Of a stretch of DNA of 64,000 nt, positions 25,631 through 35,400 are shown piece after piece. Positions within the stretch are counted from its first letter, which is position 1. Each line of letters opens with the position of its first letter. Both the position numbers and the translations under genes were made by a program. The stretch lies in NCBI RefSeq assembly GCF_003173775.1, contig NZ_CP029552.1:1468001-1532000 (forward strand), given 5' to 3'. A model generated the notes under the pieces. That model did no database searches. It was given only the letters and a program-made list of their open reading frames with translations, and was not told where the DNA came from. Source of the stretch: Methylobacterium sp. 17Sr1-1. Its GTDB lineage: Bacteria; Pseudomonadota; Alphaproteobacteria; Rhizobiales; Beijerinckiaceae.

Positions 25631-27460
25631 TCAGGGCTCTTCGTACTGCACAGTCCCGGTCAGAACGTAGCCGCTGACCGAGGGGGAGTTGCCGTCGGCG
25701 CGCTTGATTTGCACCGTATTCGCCCCCTCGTAGAGAGCCCCTGCCAAGGCGGTGCCGACCACGGCTGTCTCGGCGCCGACGAATGCGGTCCGCGTCGCGG
25801 CGGTGGACGGTACATTGACATTGACAGCCCCAGCGCAGGTTCCCGCGTTGGCGATGCTGATAGTTGAGAAATTGACGGTCACCGTCTTGCCGACGCGTCT
25901 GTAGGTCGCCGAGGCGGTGGCGCTTCCGAGCGACTGTCCGCCGGTCGCGCAGGATACGGTTGGGGTATACGCGGTCCAAGCTCCGCCGAGCGCCTGACCG
26001 TCAATTACCCCGAATGTCCCAGGGACGTTGTTGATCGCCGTCACGGCGCCAGAGAGATCAGCCCCGATGATAGAGCCGGTCGCGACGCCGCTCCCGAGCT
26101 TGTTGACGCCATATCGAGCCTTGTTGAACTCGTCCTGGACTTTGAGACCGACGACCGTCAGGCCGACCAGCGATCCCGCGGTGCTGTCCAGCTCCACCGC
26201 GTCCACGGTGCCGCTGGCCGAACCAAACCCGGCGGAGTTGACGATCAGGTTCGAAATTGTAGACGCGCCAGCCTTGAGCTTCGCGCCGACCGCCGCCGAG
26301 GCTTTGATGTAGACGTTATTAATCGTCGTGTTTGTGGCAAAACCATCGTGCCAAAGACCCGAATATTTTGCGCCAATGGACGTTAGGTTCGTGAACGTAC
26401 TGTCCGTGGAGCCGATGTAAAAGGTGTAACTGTAGCCAAGCGCGGGGTCGAGCGCGGTGTCGATCCCGACCATATTGCTGAAAGTGCCCTGCCCGCCGGC
26501 GCCAACGTCCAAAATGAAGGCGCCGTAACTCCCCACATCAACCAGGTCGTTGACGACGCCCCGAGAGCCGGTTCCGACATCGATGCCGGCGCCGGCCTTG
26601 GGGGTCGAGCCGACGCCGCAGGCATTGGTGCGCGCGCCTTGGATGCTGTATCTCTTCGGCGATCCGGGCACGGCTGTCGCCGTGTTCCCCGCAAACTGCA
26701 CCACGGCGATGCAGTTGTCATAGCCGTTGCGGACCGTCACTCCGTTCAAGGCCGTATCATCGGCCTGCACCAGGATCGCAGAGCTGGCAATGATATTGCC
26801 GCCGTAGACGGTGTTGGGGGTGAAATTCTTGGTATTCGCCTGATGGTCTACCGAGAAATTGTCGAGCCGACCGCCAGCGGCGGCGGGCTGGATGTCAATG
26901 ACCGGCTTGACGGCCGATCCTGAGGGCGCATCGTACTTGATCGAAGTGCAAGGACCCGCCCCCAGGAATGACGGCCGGGTGGTCACCGCCACGGTAGACA
27001 GGACGCGGATCGTGCCGCACGGCGCTGAGATCGGCTTGCCCGAATTCAGCGCTGCAGTCAGCGCTGCCGTGCTGTCGGCCACGCCCGTCATGTCGACGCC
27101 GTAGTCGATCACCGAGGGGCGCTCGGCGAACCGGGCCGCGAGCGAGCGCAGGATCGTCAGGCCGCTCGGCGCGGACAGGAGGTCGTCCGCCCGACCCTGC
27201 TCCACCGCGCTCCGGCCCGAGGGTAGGGCGTTGAGCAGCGTCGAGGTCCCGAGCGTGCCATCCGGCCTCCGCCAGAACAGCTTGCCGTCAGCGCGGTTGA
27301 TGGCGAGCGTGTCGTCCTTGATTGGCGCCTGCCCCTGACCGACGCCCGGCAGATTGCCCGAGTTCGGCGAGAACCGCATGTCGAGCGCTGCGGCAGGCGC
27401 GGCCGGCACAGCGGCAGCAAAGAGCAGAGCGAACCGTGCGGCGAACTGTGTGCGGGTCAT
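25631..27460 (-). CDS. Tail-spike / pectate-lyase-fold protein
   Basis: A 609-residue protein. Residues about 110-480 have the features of the pectate lyase superfamily right-handed beta-helix (VIDYGVDMTGVADSTAALTA, then repeated N/T/V-rich rungs). This is common in phage tail spikes that bind or cut surface polysaccharide. The N-terminal 25 residues (FALLFAAAVPAAPAAA) resemble a Sec signal peptide, unusual for a phage structural protein. The C-terminal domain (YTPTVSCATGGQSLG) resembles phage appendage C-termini. It sits 7 bp after the tail gene at 27468. No catalytic residues can be assigned. Confidence 0.75.
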   Translation of the reverse strand: MTRTQFAARFALLFAAAVPAAPAAALDMRFSPNSGNLPGVGQGQAPIKDDTLAINRADGKLFWRRPDGTLGTSTLLNALPSGRSAVEQGRADDLLSAPSGLTILRSLAARFAERPSVIDYGVDMTGVADSTAALTAALNSGKPISAPCGTIRVLSTVAVTTRPSFLGAGPCTSIKYDAPSGSAVKPVIDIQPAAAGGRLDNFSVDHQANTKNFTPNTVYGGNIIASSAILVQADDTALNGVTVRNGYDNCIAVVQFAGNTATAVPGSPKRYSIQGARTNACGVGSTPKAGAGIDVGTGSRGVVNDLVDVGSYGAFILDVGAGGQGTFSNMVGIDTALDPALGYSYTFYIGSTDSTFTNLTSIGAKYSGLWHDGFATNTTINNVYIKASAAVGAKLKAGASTISNLIVNSAGFGSASGTVDAVELDSTAGSLVGLTVVGLKVQDEFNKARYGVNKLGSGVATGSIIGADLSGAVTAINNVPGTFGVIDGQALGGAWTAYTPTVSCATGGQSLGSATASATYRRVGKTVTVNFSTISIANAGTCAGAVNVNVPSTAATRTAFVGAETAVVGTALAGALYEGANTVQIKRADGNSPSVSGYVLTGTVQYEEP

Positions 27461-27467
27461 ACGAGCC

Positions 27468-28748
27468 TCAGAACGTGCCGGAGAGCTGATCGCGCAGGGC
27501 CGCGATCTGGGATTGGAGATCGGCGACCTTGCTGTCCACGTAGGTCACCGCGGCCTTGCCGTTGATCGCGTCACGTACCCCGGGGATGTCGTCTATCGTG
27601 ACGCTCGCGAACGCATCCCGAACCGCCTGCTGCGTGTCGCCCGTGAACAGCACGCTCTCGATGATTTCGAGACAGGCACCATGCGGCTCGACCGAGCGGA
27701 CGACGAGCAGCGGCAGGTCGGTGCCCTCGACGAGCGCGCCGGGGACCGAGGCCGACACCTGGAACCGGTCGCCCGGCTGGATGCTCGGCGTGCCGTCGAA
27801 CCGCAACTGCGCCTGCCCGATCCAGCCCGTGCGCAGGAACCGCGCCGGCCGGCCCGGGACCGCATCGCCGATCGCGAACCCAGCGAACAGCGACGTGGCA
27901 TCCGTCGAGGTCATCGCCCGCACGTCGTGCCCGGACCAGGCCAGGGCCATGCCGTGGAGGATGGTGGTCGAGCCGACGTTGAGCCCGCGGCCCTCGCGGT
28001 CGGGTTGGAAAACGGGCGGCCGGTTATCGTAGGGCGCGGTGAGGGAGAAGCCTCGCCCGCCGGTACTGCCGCCCATCGCAGAGGCCAGAGCGGTGTTTAG
28101 CGCGGAGACGACGCCATCGTTGCTCATGCCGCTGAAGTTGACGGCGGCACTGACCGTCACCGGCTGCTGCCCGTCGAATGCGACCGTGAACGTCAACGGG
28201 TTGCCGCTCCGGTCGCCGAAGCGAGCCGGGAGGTACACGCGGGGCTCGAACTCGCCCGGCGGGACCGTCGCCGCGTCGCCGCTGATCGCGCGCGCCGCGA
28301 GATCGGCCGCACCCACGCGAATGTCGGGCCGCGCGCCGAGCAGGATGGCGACATCCCGCCCGCCGACGACGACGGCCGACGATGGGCCCGGTGCCGAGGC
28401 GAGGGTCAGCGCCAGCACGGGGCAGACGCCCACGACGTCGACCGGCGATCCGCCCTGAACGATCAGACCGTACTCGAACCGGTTGGCGCGATGCGCGCTC
28501 AGCGGAGCGCCAGGCAGAAACAGGCTATCGAGCCTGATGTGCCCGCTGAATACGGTGCCACGCGCGATGACGGGCGAGACGATGCCAGCGCCCGAGCTGG
28601 TCAGCACGAGCGATCGGCCGTCGATGCCTGTGCCTGAGAGCTGGCTGTCCTCGATCAGCGTCTCGCTCGGTCGCGTCCACGCGACGTTGTTGTGGATGCC
28701 GAGCGCCGCATAGGACGAGGTCGCGTGCAGGCGCAGGAAACGCTGGCG
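27468..28748 (-). pseudogene. Phage tail protein, 5'-truncated
   Basis: The frame from a GTG at 28607 gives 379 residues, but coding sequence of the same style continues in frame further upstream (RFLRLHATSSYAALGIHNN) to about 28748, where it meets the rightward gene block. No start codon is present there and a stop lies near 28790. The gene has therefore lost its N-terminus at a junction. Visible parts are FGDRSGNPLTF, RFQVSASVPGALVEG and a C-terminal coiled coil (TYVDSKVADLQSQIAALRDQ). It is a likely tail or fibre-associated protein. A GTG-initiated short form might still be made. Confidence 0.6.
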
Positions 28749-28749
28749 G

Positions 28750-29055
28750 TTGGCCGCCGCCGATGCCTCCCGCCAGCGTACCGGCCGCTACGCGCCGCGC
28801 AAGGAGTGGTTGGAATGGACGGAGCGCAGGGCCGCGCTCGTCGCCGAGTTACAGGACATCGAGGTGCAGCTGGCCGGCGCCAAGGTTCTGGCCGCCCGTG
28901 CGCACGAGGTGGTGAACTCCGAGCAGCGCGAGACCTTCGCCCGGGTCTTCATGAAAACCGCCCGGGAGATGCTGGCCGAGCCGGTCTACTCCCGGCTGAT
29001 CGTGGCGACAAACCATCGGCTTGCCGATGCGCGGGAGGTGGATGAGGCGCTATGA
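28750..29055 (+). CDS. Hypothetical protein at a recombination junction
   Basis: A 101-residue charged, mostly helical protein (KEWLEWTERRAALVAELQDI, ETFARVFMKTAREML). The only upstream start is a TTG at 28750 that overlaps the tail-gene junction, so the natural start may be missing. Its stop overlaps the ATG of the next gene (ATGA), showing it belongs to the rightward replication/integration block. No family is recognised. Confidence 0.5.
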   Translation: MAAADASRQRTGRYAPRKEWLEWTERRAALVAELQDIEVQLAGAKVLAARAHEVVNSEQRETFARVFMKTAREMLAEPVYSRLIVATNHRLADAREVDEAL

Positions 29056-29765
29056 TTCAGATCGACCCCATCCTCGAAGCTATCGCCGCTCATCGCACGG
29101 CCTACGACGCCTTCCAGATCGCGCCCGAGGGCGAGGCCTCTGTCCTCGCCGAGGAGGCATATCGCGGGGCTGGTGACGTCTTGGTTACGACAGCTTGCAC
29201 CACGGCCAACGGCGCGCTGAAGCTCCTCGAGCACCTGCGCTGGTGGCTCGCCGAAGAGGCCGCGTTCGCGGAGGCTCACCAGCCGACCTACGGCGCCGCC
29301 CAGGTCCGCGTCGCCGATCTCTCGGTACTGGCCTGCACCTGCTGGCCGGTCGCCGCGGTTGGGCCGGACCCGATCTTCCCCGCGATCGCCACGGCTGAGA
29401 CCGCCGAGGCGGCACACAGTGCGGCGCTGTCGGACCTCGACGAGAGCAATGACGTGCAGATGCGCCGCGCCAACGCTGCGGCAGATGCAAGCTCGGCAGC
29501 GTTCGAGGCGCTGACCGCGGTGACGCCCACTACCCGGGCGGGACTGTTCGCCTTGGCCGAGTTCTATGCCCGGGAGAGCGAGGAGTTCGAGCCGATGTGC
29601 ATGGGCGGGCAGTACCTGCAGCATCTCGCGGCCGCACTGAGGGTGGGTGATTCCGCAGCCCCGATTTCAGACCTTTTGCCGTCAAAACCTGCATCCAATC
29701 AACGGCTTGCCTGCCTGATTCCGCGGACGGTCGCGCAGGCCTTCATCTCGACGAGGGCGCAGTGA
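29052..29765 (+). CDS. Hypothetical island protein
   Basis: A 237-residue acidic alanine-rich protein, predicted mostly helical (ALKLLEHLRWWLAEEAAF, NAAADASSAAFEALTAV). No domain is recognised. Both ends overlap neighbours (ATGA at the start; its stop overlaps the next ATG as TGATG), so it is part of a rightward operon ending in the integrase. It is probably a phage early-region gene of unknown function. Confidence 0.6.
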   Translation: MIQIDPILEAIAAHRTAYDAFQIAPEGEASVLAEEAYRGAGDVLVTTACTTANGALKLLEHLRWWLAEEAAFAEAHQPTYGAAQVRVADLSVLACTCWPVAAVGPDPIFPAIATAETAEAAHSAALSDLDESNDVQMRRANAAADASSAAFEALTAVTPTTRAGLFALAEFYARESEEFEPMCMGGQYLQHLAAALRVGDSAAPISDLLPSKPASNQRLACLIPRTVAQAFISTRAQ

Positions 29766-30742
29766 TGAACCGCCGCCCGATCACCGCCCTCTCCCTCGCC
29801 GAGATCCACCCGGGCCAGCCGGCAACCTCGAAGCCCGAGGTGACGTGGATCAAGCCTACCGAGCTGCTGGTGGACGCCGCCTACCAGCGCGACCTCTCCG
29901 ACCCATCCCTGCGCCTGATCCGCCGTATCATCGAGCGGTGGGACTGGCGCCGGTTCAAGCCGCCGATCGTCGCCTGGACGGATGACGGCCTCGAAGTGAT
30001 CGACGGCCAGCACTCCGCCATCGCCGCAGCCTCGCATCCGGGCATCGACGTGATCCCGGTCGTGGTGGTGGAGGCCACGGCCCGGTCCGATCGCGCGGAG
30101 GCTTTCGTCGGTCACAACCGGGACCGGATCGCGGTGACGGCGGCGCAGATGCACGTCGCGGCGGTCGCGGCCGGCGATCCAGCGGCGCAATCGGTCGCCC
30201 GTGTGGCCGCCGCCGCCGGCCTGACGCTCCTGCGCCTCCCACCGGCGCGAGCGGTCTACAAACCCCGCGAGACGATTGCCGTTGCGGCCGTGCGCGGTCT
30301 GATCACCCTCGAAGGTGAGGAGCGCGCCATCGAGATCCTGCGCGTCCTAACCGAGGCCGGGTTGGGCCCGATCACGGCAGCGCAGATCAAGGCCGCGCAT
30401 CATCTCTGCACGGACTCGCAATTCACGGACCTCGACCGGGCAGGGCTCACGCAGACGATTCGTGCCACCCCGGCCCGGCTGGTGGACCAAGAAGCGAAGG
30501 AACACGCCGCGGTCCACTGCGTCCCGCTGTGGCGGGGCATCGCCGCGGTCTGGTTCAAGGCTGCGCGGAAGAAGGTGCCACGCACCGAAGCCCGGTCACC
30601 GTCACGCGCTGCGAAGGGCGGGATCACCATCCCGGCTTGGGTGCCGGACGACCTGATTGAGGACTACCGGGATGTCGCAAGCCTCGAAGGCGAGGAGCGG
30701 GCCACCTCGCACGTGCGGAAGCTCAAGCGGAAGGCGGTGTGA
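29765..30742 (+). CDS. ParB/Srx-fold nuclease-like protein
   Basis: A 325-residue protein. The N-terminal part matches the ParB N-terminal (ParB/sulfiredoxin) domain: KPTELLVDAAYQRDLS, then FKPPIVAW and the hallmark EVIDGQHSAIAAA, followed by AFVGHNRDRIAVT. No ParA partner lies nearby, so chromosome partitioning is unlikely; such phage ParB-like proteins may act in DNA processing or regulation. The ATG at 29765 follows the stop of the preceding gene (TGATG). The C-terminus is basic (HVRKLKRKAV), suitable for DNA binding. It is in an operon with the excisionase-like gene. Confidence 0.75.
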   Translation: MNRRPITALSLAEIHPGQPATSKPEVTWIKPTELLVDAAYQRDLSDPSLRLIRRIIERWDWRRFKPPIVAWTDDGLEVIDGQHSAIAAASHPGIDVIPVVVVEATARSDRAEAFVGHNRDRIAVTAAQMHVAAVAAGDPAAQSVARVAAAAGLTLLRLPPARAVYKPRETIAVAAVRGLITLEGEERAIEILRVLTEAGLGPITAAQIKAAHHLCTDSQFTDLDRAGLTQTIRATPARLVDQEAKEHAAVHCVPLWRGIAAVWFKAARKKVPRTEARSPSRAAKGGITIPAWVPDDLIEDYRDVASLEGEERATSHVRKLKRKAV

Positions 30743-30993
30743 TGCCACGCCCCTCTCCGCGCAATCAGGGGCTGTTCCCCTGCGAGTCCGAGGTGGCACG
30801 GCGCCTCAGCCAGAGCCCGACAGAGTGGGCGGCGAAGGCGAAGATCCTTGAGCGCGACGGCCTGCCGAAGGTCGATCCCCTAATGGGCGGACGGCCTTGG
30901 CCGGCAGTGCAGGCCTACTTCCTGAGGCGCTACGGTCTCTCCACCGTCCAGGCGATTCCGCCCGACGGCATGGAGAACCTCGATGTCCTCTGA
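30742..30993 (+). CDS. Excisionase-like small protein
   Basis: An 83-residue basic protein (FPCESEVARRLSQSPTEWAA, LPKVDPLMGGRPWPAVQAYF). The arrangement of a small winged-helix-like protein directly overlapping the integrase start by 11 bp is typical of recombination directionality factors. The identification rests on size, the RPWPAVQAYF pattern that resembles a DNA-binding wing, and position. The start ATG overlaps the upstream stop. Confidence 0.5.
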   Translation: MPRPSPRNQGLFPCESEVARRLSQSPTEWAAKAKILERDGLPKVDPLMGGRPWPAVQAYFLRRYGLSTVQAIPPDGMENLDVL

Positions 30994-32209
30994 TTTCCCA
31001 ACCCCGGGCCTGAAGCGCCGAACACGGAAGGGTAGGCCGGACGTGCCGGTCTGGGTGGCACGCGCCGACCTTGTGAAGCAGGGCTACGAACCGAAGACGG
31101 TCCGCCTCCCCTATCGGCTCGACGAGCCCGACGACGCAGTGCTGCTCTCGGCGGCCTGCCTGCGATTGCAAGCCGAGATGCTGGAGTGGTCGTCCGGGCA
31201 TCTCCGCGATCCGAACCGCTTCGATGGCACGATCCGCAGCTTGTCGCGTCGCTACCAGACCGATCCGGAGAGCCCCTTCAACCGCCGGCTCAAGCACACT
31301 ATCCGCGAGAAGGATGCGCACGTCCTCACCCTGATCGAGAAGGCCTTCGGCGACCGCGTCGTACTATCCCTGAAGCTCGCCGATTTCTGGCGCTGGTACG
31401 ATGCAGCAAAGAAGCCAAAGGCGCCCGGCCAGCCTGAGCGCGTCAGGCGCGCCTGGGGCATTATGAAGAAGCTGCGCGAGTTGTTCGCCTACGGCGTCGC
31501 TGCCGAACTTGATGGCTGCGTCAGGGTACGCGACATCCTTGCCGAGATCCGCTTCCCGCAGCCGGCCCGGCGCCGCATCACCCTTGACCTGGAGCACGTC
31601 GAAGCCTTCATCCCGAAGGCGATCGAGATGGGGCGCGTGTCTCTGGCGCTCGCGACGGCGATCCAGTTCGACGCCGTGATGCGGCAGAAGGACGTCGTGG
31701 GAGAGTGGGAGCCGATCCCAGAAGGAGAGGCTCGAAGCGGCATCGTGCTCAATGGCCGGCGCTGGGTGAACGGTCTCACCTGGGCCGGCGTGGTGCTCGA
31801 TGGCGTGACCCGCAAGGCGACCACGAAGACAGGTGCGATGATCGCGCATGACTTCTCGCTCTGCCCGCACGTGCAGCAGGTCGCCGCACACGTCCTGCCA
31901 GAGCGGCGCGTCGGTCCGCTAATCGTCGATGAGCAGCAGGGTCGGCCCTAAGCCGGTGATGCGTTCCAGCGCGAGTGGCGGAAGGTCGCTCGGGCGGCTG
32001 GCATCCCAGACTACATCTGGAACATGGATGCGCGGGCCGGGGCTATCACTGAGGCGGAGGATGCAGGGGCCGACCTCGACGCGATCCGAGCCACCGCCGC
32101 CCACACGGATGCGAAAACCACGGCTCGCTACTCACGAGGCGCGGTCGGGAAATCGCGAACGGTGGCGGAACTGCGTCTCGCCCACAGGGCTGTGAAGAAC
32201 AGCGCCTGA
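30983..32209 (+). pseudogene. Tyrosine recombinase (integrase) interrupted by an in-frame stop
   Basis: The frame from the ATG at 30983 stops at a TAA (31949-31951) and then continues without shift to 32209. The first part contains the box I region (QFDAVMRQKDVVGEW, Arg) and the active-site Lys region (RKATTKTG). The part after the stop contains the second Arg (WNMDARAGAITEAEDAGAD, an Asp in place of the first His of the HxxR motif) and the nucleophile Tyr (TTARYSRGAV). Two of the four catalytic groups therefore lie beyond the stop and the truncated product should be inactive. Position next to the tRNA attachment site identifies it as the integrase of the island. Confidence 0.85.
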
Positions 32210-32295
32210 ACGGGCATGGGGAACGCGATGGGGAACATGGGGAACGCGAGATCAGCGGTAGACCGTCAAAACGGCTGACGCTTCAATCGGTTAGT

Positions 32296-32370
32296 TGGAG
32301 CGGGCGATCGGGATCGAACCGACGACATTCAGCTTGGGAAGCTGACGTTCTACCACTGAACTACGCCCGC
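32296..32370 (-). tRNA. tRNA-Gly (anticodon CCC)
   Basis: On the minus strand a 7-bp acceptor stem (GCGGGCG with CGCCCGC), a D arm, an anticodon stem TCAGC/GCTGA with loop TTCCCAA, a short variable loop and a TTCGATC T loop fold into a full cloverleaf. The anticodon is CCC, for GGG codons. Discriminator T and CCA are encoded at 32299-32296. The 3' 43 bases of the body are duplicated at the other end of the island, so this tRNA is the integration site. Confidence 0.95.
32300..32342. repeat. Proximal attachment-site copy inside tRNA-Gly
   Basis: The 43 bases here are identical to 13307-13349. Identity stops exactly at the base before the tRNA discriminator on one side and in the anticodon stem on the other. 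Crossover within it would restore or remove the island. Confidence 0.93.
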
Positions 32371-32464
32371 GGTGGTCATCGTCATACGGGGTCGCCCCGG
32401 CGCTGTCCACCCCGAAATGCCGCGCTGGCCGGACCTTCCGGCGTTCCGCGACGGACGCTCCGGG

Positions 32465-35400
32465 TCAGCGTTCCGTTCGCCCCGATTGCGGGGCGCTGGG
32501 GTCGCCGCCGCCGCCGGCGCCGAAGAGCTTGCGCAGGAAGCCCGGGGCGATCGCCGAGAGCGGGTTGACGCTGATGCTGGGGGCGCTCATCGCGCCGGCG
32601 ACGCGGAAGTTGATGCCGAACAGGCCCTCGTTGTGGCCGCCGCCCAGGAGCGGACCGAAGATCGGCACCTGCGAGACCACGTTGTTGAGGCCGTAGAGCG
32701 GCACGAAGGTGCCGGAGACGTCGGTGCGGTCCTTGGCCGAGTCGATCCAGCCGCCCAGGGTGAAGCCCATCGCCGGGCCGGAGATCGCGGCCTCCGCGAA
32801 GGCGACGCGGGTGCCGGTGCGCTGGAAGGCGGCGCGCAGGCGGTCGAAGCCGACGTCGTTGGCGTCGCTGCGCCGGTCCTCGCTCTCGCCCTGGGCCATG
32901 ATCCGGCCGAGCGCCGGCTCGTTGCGCAGGGCGAAGGAGCGGACCTGCACCAGACCCGATTGCGGCCCGTCGTTCAGGGTCATCTGCAGCGACAGGAACC
33001 CGCCCTGCATGCGCTTGTAGATGTCGAGGAAGCGCAGGGCGGCGCCGGCGTCGCTGGTCTCGGCGTTGAGCACCGGCGGGCTGCCGCGGTCGGCCTTGGC
33101 CACCTCCAGGCTCACCCCGGCCGAGCGCAGGCGGCCCTGGATCCGGGCCTGGCGCAGGTCGTCGCCGCGCAGGGACAGCTTGAGGTTGGCATTGGTCAGC
33201 GCCTCCTCGTTGAAGCCGGTGAGGATCGCGAAGCTGAGATCCGCCTCGACGTCGCGGGCGGACGCGTCCTTGCCCCCTTTGCGCGGCGGCGCGGTCAGCG
33301 CGCGCAGGAACGGCCGCGCATCGGCGACGCCGCCCTTGGCGCTGATCCGGTAGCCGTTGCCGGCGCGCTCGACCTGGGCGCGGATGTCGTCTCCCGGGGA
33401 GAGCTTGAGGCTGGTGAGGTCGGCCCGCTCGAAGCCGCCCTCGGCGTTGAGCGACGCGCTGCCGCGCAGCTGCACCGGGCCGGACTCGAGCACGATGTCG
33501 CGCAGGTCGCTGCCCTGGCCGGTGTCGGTGAGGGCGAGCGTCAGGCGGCCGGGCTTGCCGGCGGGCTTGGTCCAGCCCGGCAGGAGCCCGTCGACGCTGG
33601 CGCGGGCGAGATCGGCCTCGACCCGGACCGGGTTCTTGCCCGGCCGGCCGACCGGCACGACGAAGCGGGCATTGACGGGACCCGCGAGCTGCGGCGCCGT
33701 CGGCAGGCCCTTTCGGGCGCGCGCCGCGTCGTCGAGGGCGAGCGTCACCACCGCCTCGCCCGGCGCCCCGGCCTTCGGCTGGTGCAGATCGACGGTGAGG
33801 GGGGCGCCGGCGAGCCGCCCGTCGCCCTTCAGGCTGAAGCCGTTGCGGTCGTAGGCGACGGCGAAGCGGCCGTTCTCGAGCTTCTCCTTGCCGACGATGC
33901 GCTCGGCCGCGACGTCGGTGAGGGTCCCGCTCAGGGTCACCGGCAGATCGCCGATGTCGGGCACCGCCTCGAGGGAGAGGGGGAAGTCGATGCGCAGGTC
34001 GGCCTGGCCGCGCAAGCTATTGGGGTCGAGCTCGGTGCCCGACAGCGAGCGGAAGAGCCTGGTCTGGAGCAGCGACGCGAGGGCATCGGCCCCGCCGGCG
34101 AGGCGCAGGCCGATCTGGGCGGTCACGTCGTGCGGCACCGCGTCCTTGATGACGAAGGAGCCGTCCTGGAGACCGAGCGCACGGCCGTCCGGCATGCGGA
34201 TCTCGGCGGTGGCGCCGCGGATGGTGGTGTTGCGCCCGGTGACGAGCCCGGACACCCTGGCGCGGGAGAGCGGCGGCGCGTCGTTGGAGATGGTGAGGCC
34301 GCCCTCGCTCACCGCGAAGGCGATCCGCACCGAGGCGTCGGGCATCGGCTCGCCGCGGGTGGCGGCGGCGAACTCGGCCATGGTCATGTCGACGAGGACG
34401 TCGAGGCTGTCGAGCCGGCCGGCGCGCAGGTTGTCGACGAGGTAGGTGCGGATCGGCGGCGCGACGTTCTCGGGCCACAGCCGCAGGGCCGCGCGCCCGT
34501 CGGTGCGGTCGGCGGTGATGCGCAAGGTGAGGCCGCCCTCGTCGGCCCTGGTGCCGAGCGTGCCGCTGACCGTGCCGTGCACGGCGTCGCCCGACAGGGT
34601 GAGGGCGTCGATCTGCACGCCGTCGTCGCGGCCCGAGAGGCGGGCATCGACCGTGGCGATCTTGACCGGGGCGTCGCCGGCGGTCGCGCCGCGCAAGGTC
34701 GCATTGGTGCCCGACAGGACGGCCGTCCAGCCCGGCCCGGCGCCGTCCGGCCCCGCCACCCACTCGCCGGCGAGGCGCACCCGGTTGCCGGCGCCGCGGT
34801 AATCGAGGGCGTCGACCCTGAGGGCGCGGCGGGCCTCGTCCCAGGCGGCGTCGACCGTCACCGCCTCGATCGTCACCGGGTTGAAGTCCTTCTCCTCGAT
34901 CAGGAGGTTGCCCTCGCTGGTGGCGAGTCGCAGGGTCATGCCGTCGAGGCGGGCGCCGTGCATCGCCACCTGGGCGCGGCCGGAGAGCTTCAGGTCGGTG
35001 GTCAGCGGCAGGCGCGACTGGCCGGAGAGCAGCAGCAGGTCGGGGACCGGCAGATCGTCGAGGGTGAGCACGCCGTGGCGGCCGCCGTCGGGCGCCTGCT
35101 CGACGTCGCCGCCGAAGCGCCAGGGCCCGTGCGGGCCGACGATGCGCATCTCGAACACTCGGGCCGGCCGCGTCGCGTCGCGGTTGAACAGCCCGTCGAC
35201 CTTCGGGAAGACCACGCGCTCGGCGCCGGATTCGTCGAGCAGCGTCAGGCGGGCATTGGTCAGGCGGGCCCGGTCGAGGCTGCCGATCACGCCGGCCGGA
35301 TCGAGCACCAGGCTCAGGATCGACGCCACCGTGGCCGAGACCGGCGACACGGTGCCGCGGGCCGCCACCACCGCCGGCGGGGTGTGGGGCTTGGCCGCGG

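Larger units (their letters stand above)
13307..32342. mobile_element. Integrated genomic island / defective prophage in tRNA-Gly
   Basis: An exact 43-bp direct repeat bounds the island: 13307-13349 on the left, and 32300-32342, the 3' part of an intact tRNA-Gly(CCC), on the right. A tyrosine recombinase gene lies next to the tRNA, the usual arrangement. The unit is 18,993 bp from repeat to repeat. Cargo includes phage lysis and tail genes, a ParB-like gene, umuDC with a LexA box, Hint and RTX proteins, and an IS. Base composition is mixed: several genes are far more AT-rich than the chromosome. No capsid, portal or terminase genes are seen, so it cannot be a complete phage. The integrase carries a stop, so excision without help is unlikely. 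Confidence 0.88.

Noticed and set aside
14228..32209. Recoded stop codons (reassigned code or selenocysteine/pyrrolysine)
   Set aside because: The stops are TAA and TAG, other genes in the window use them as normal ends, and no insertion elements were seen; decay is simpler, though readthrough is kept as a test.
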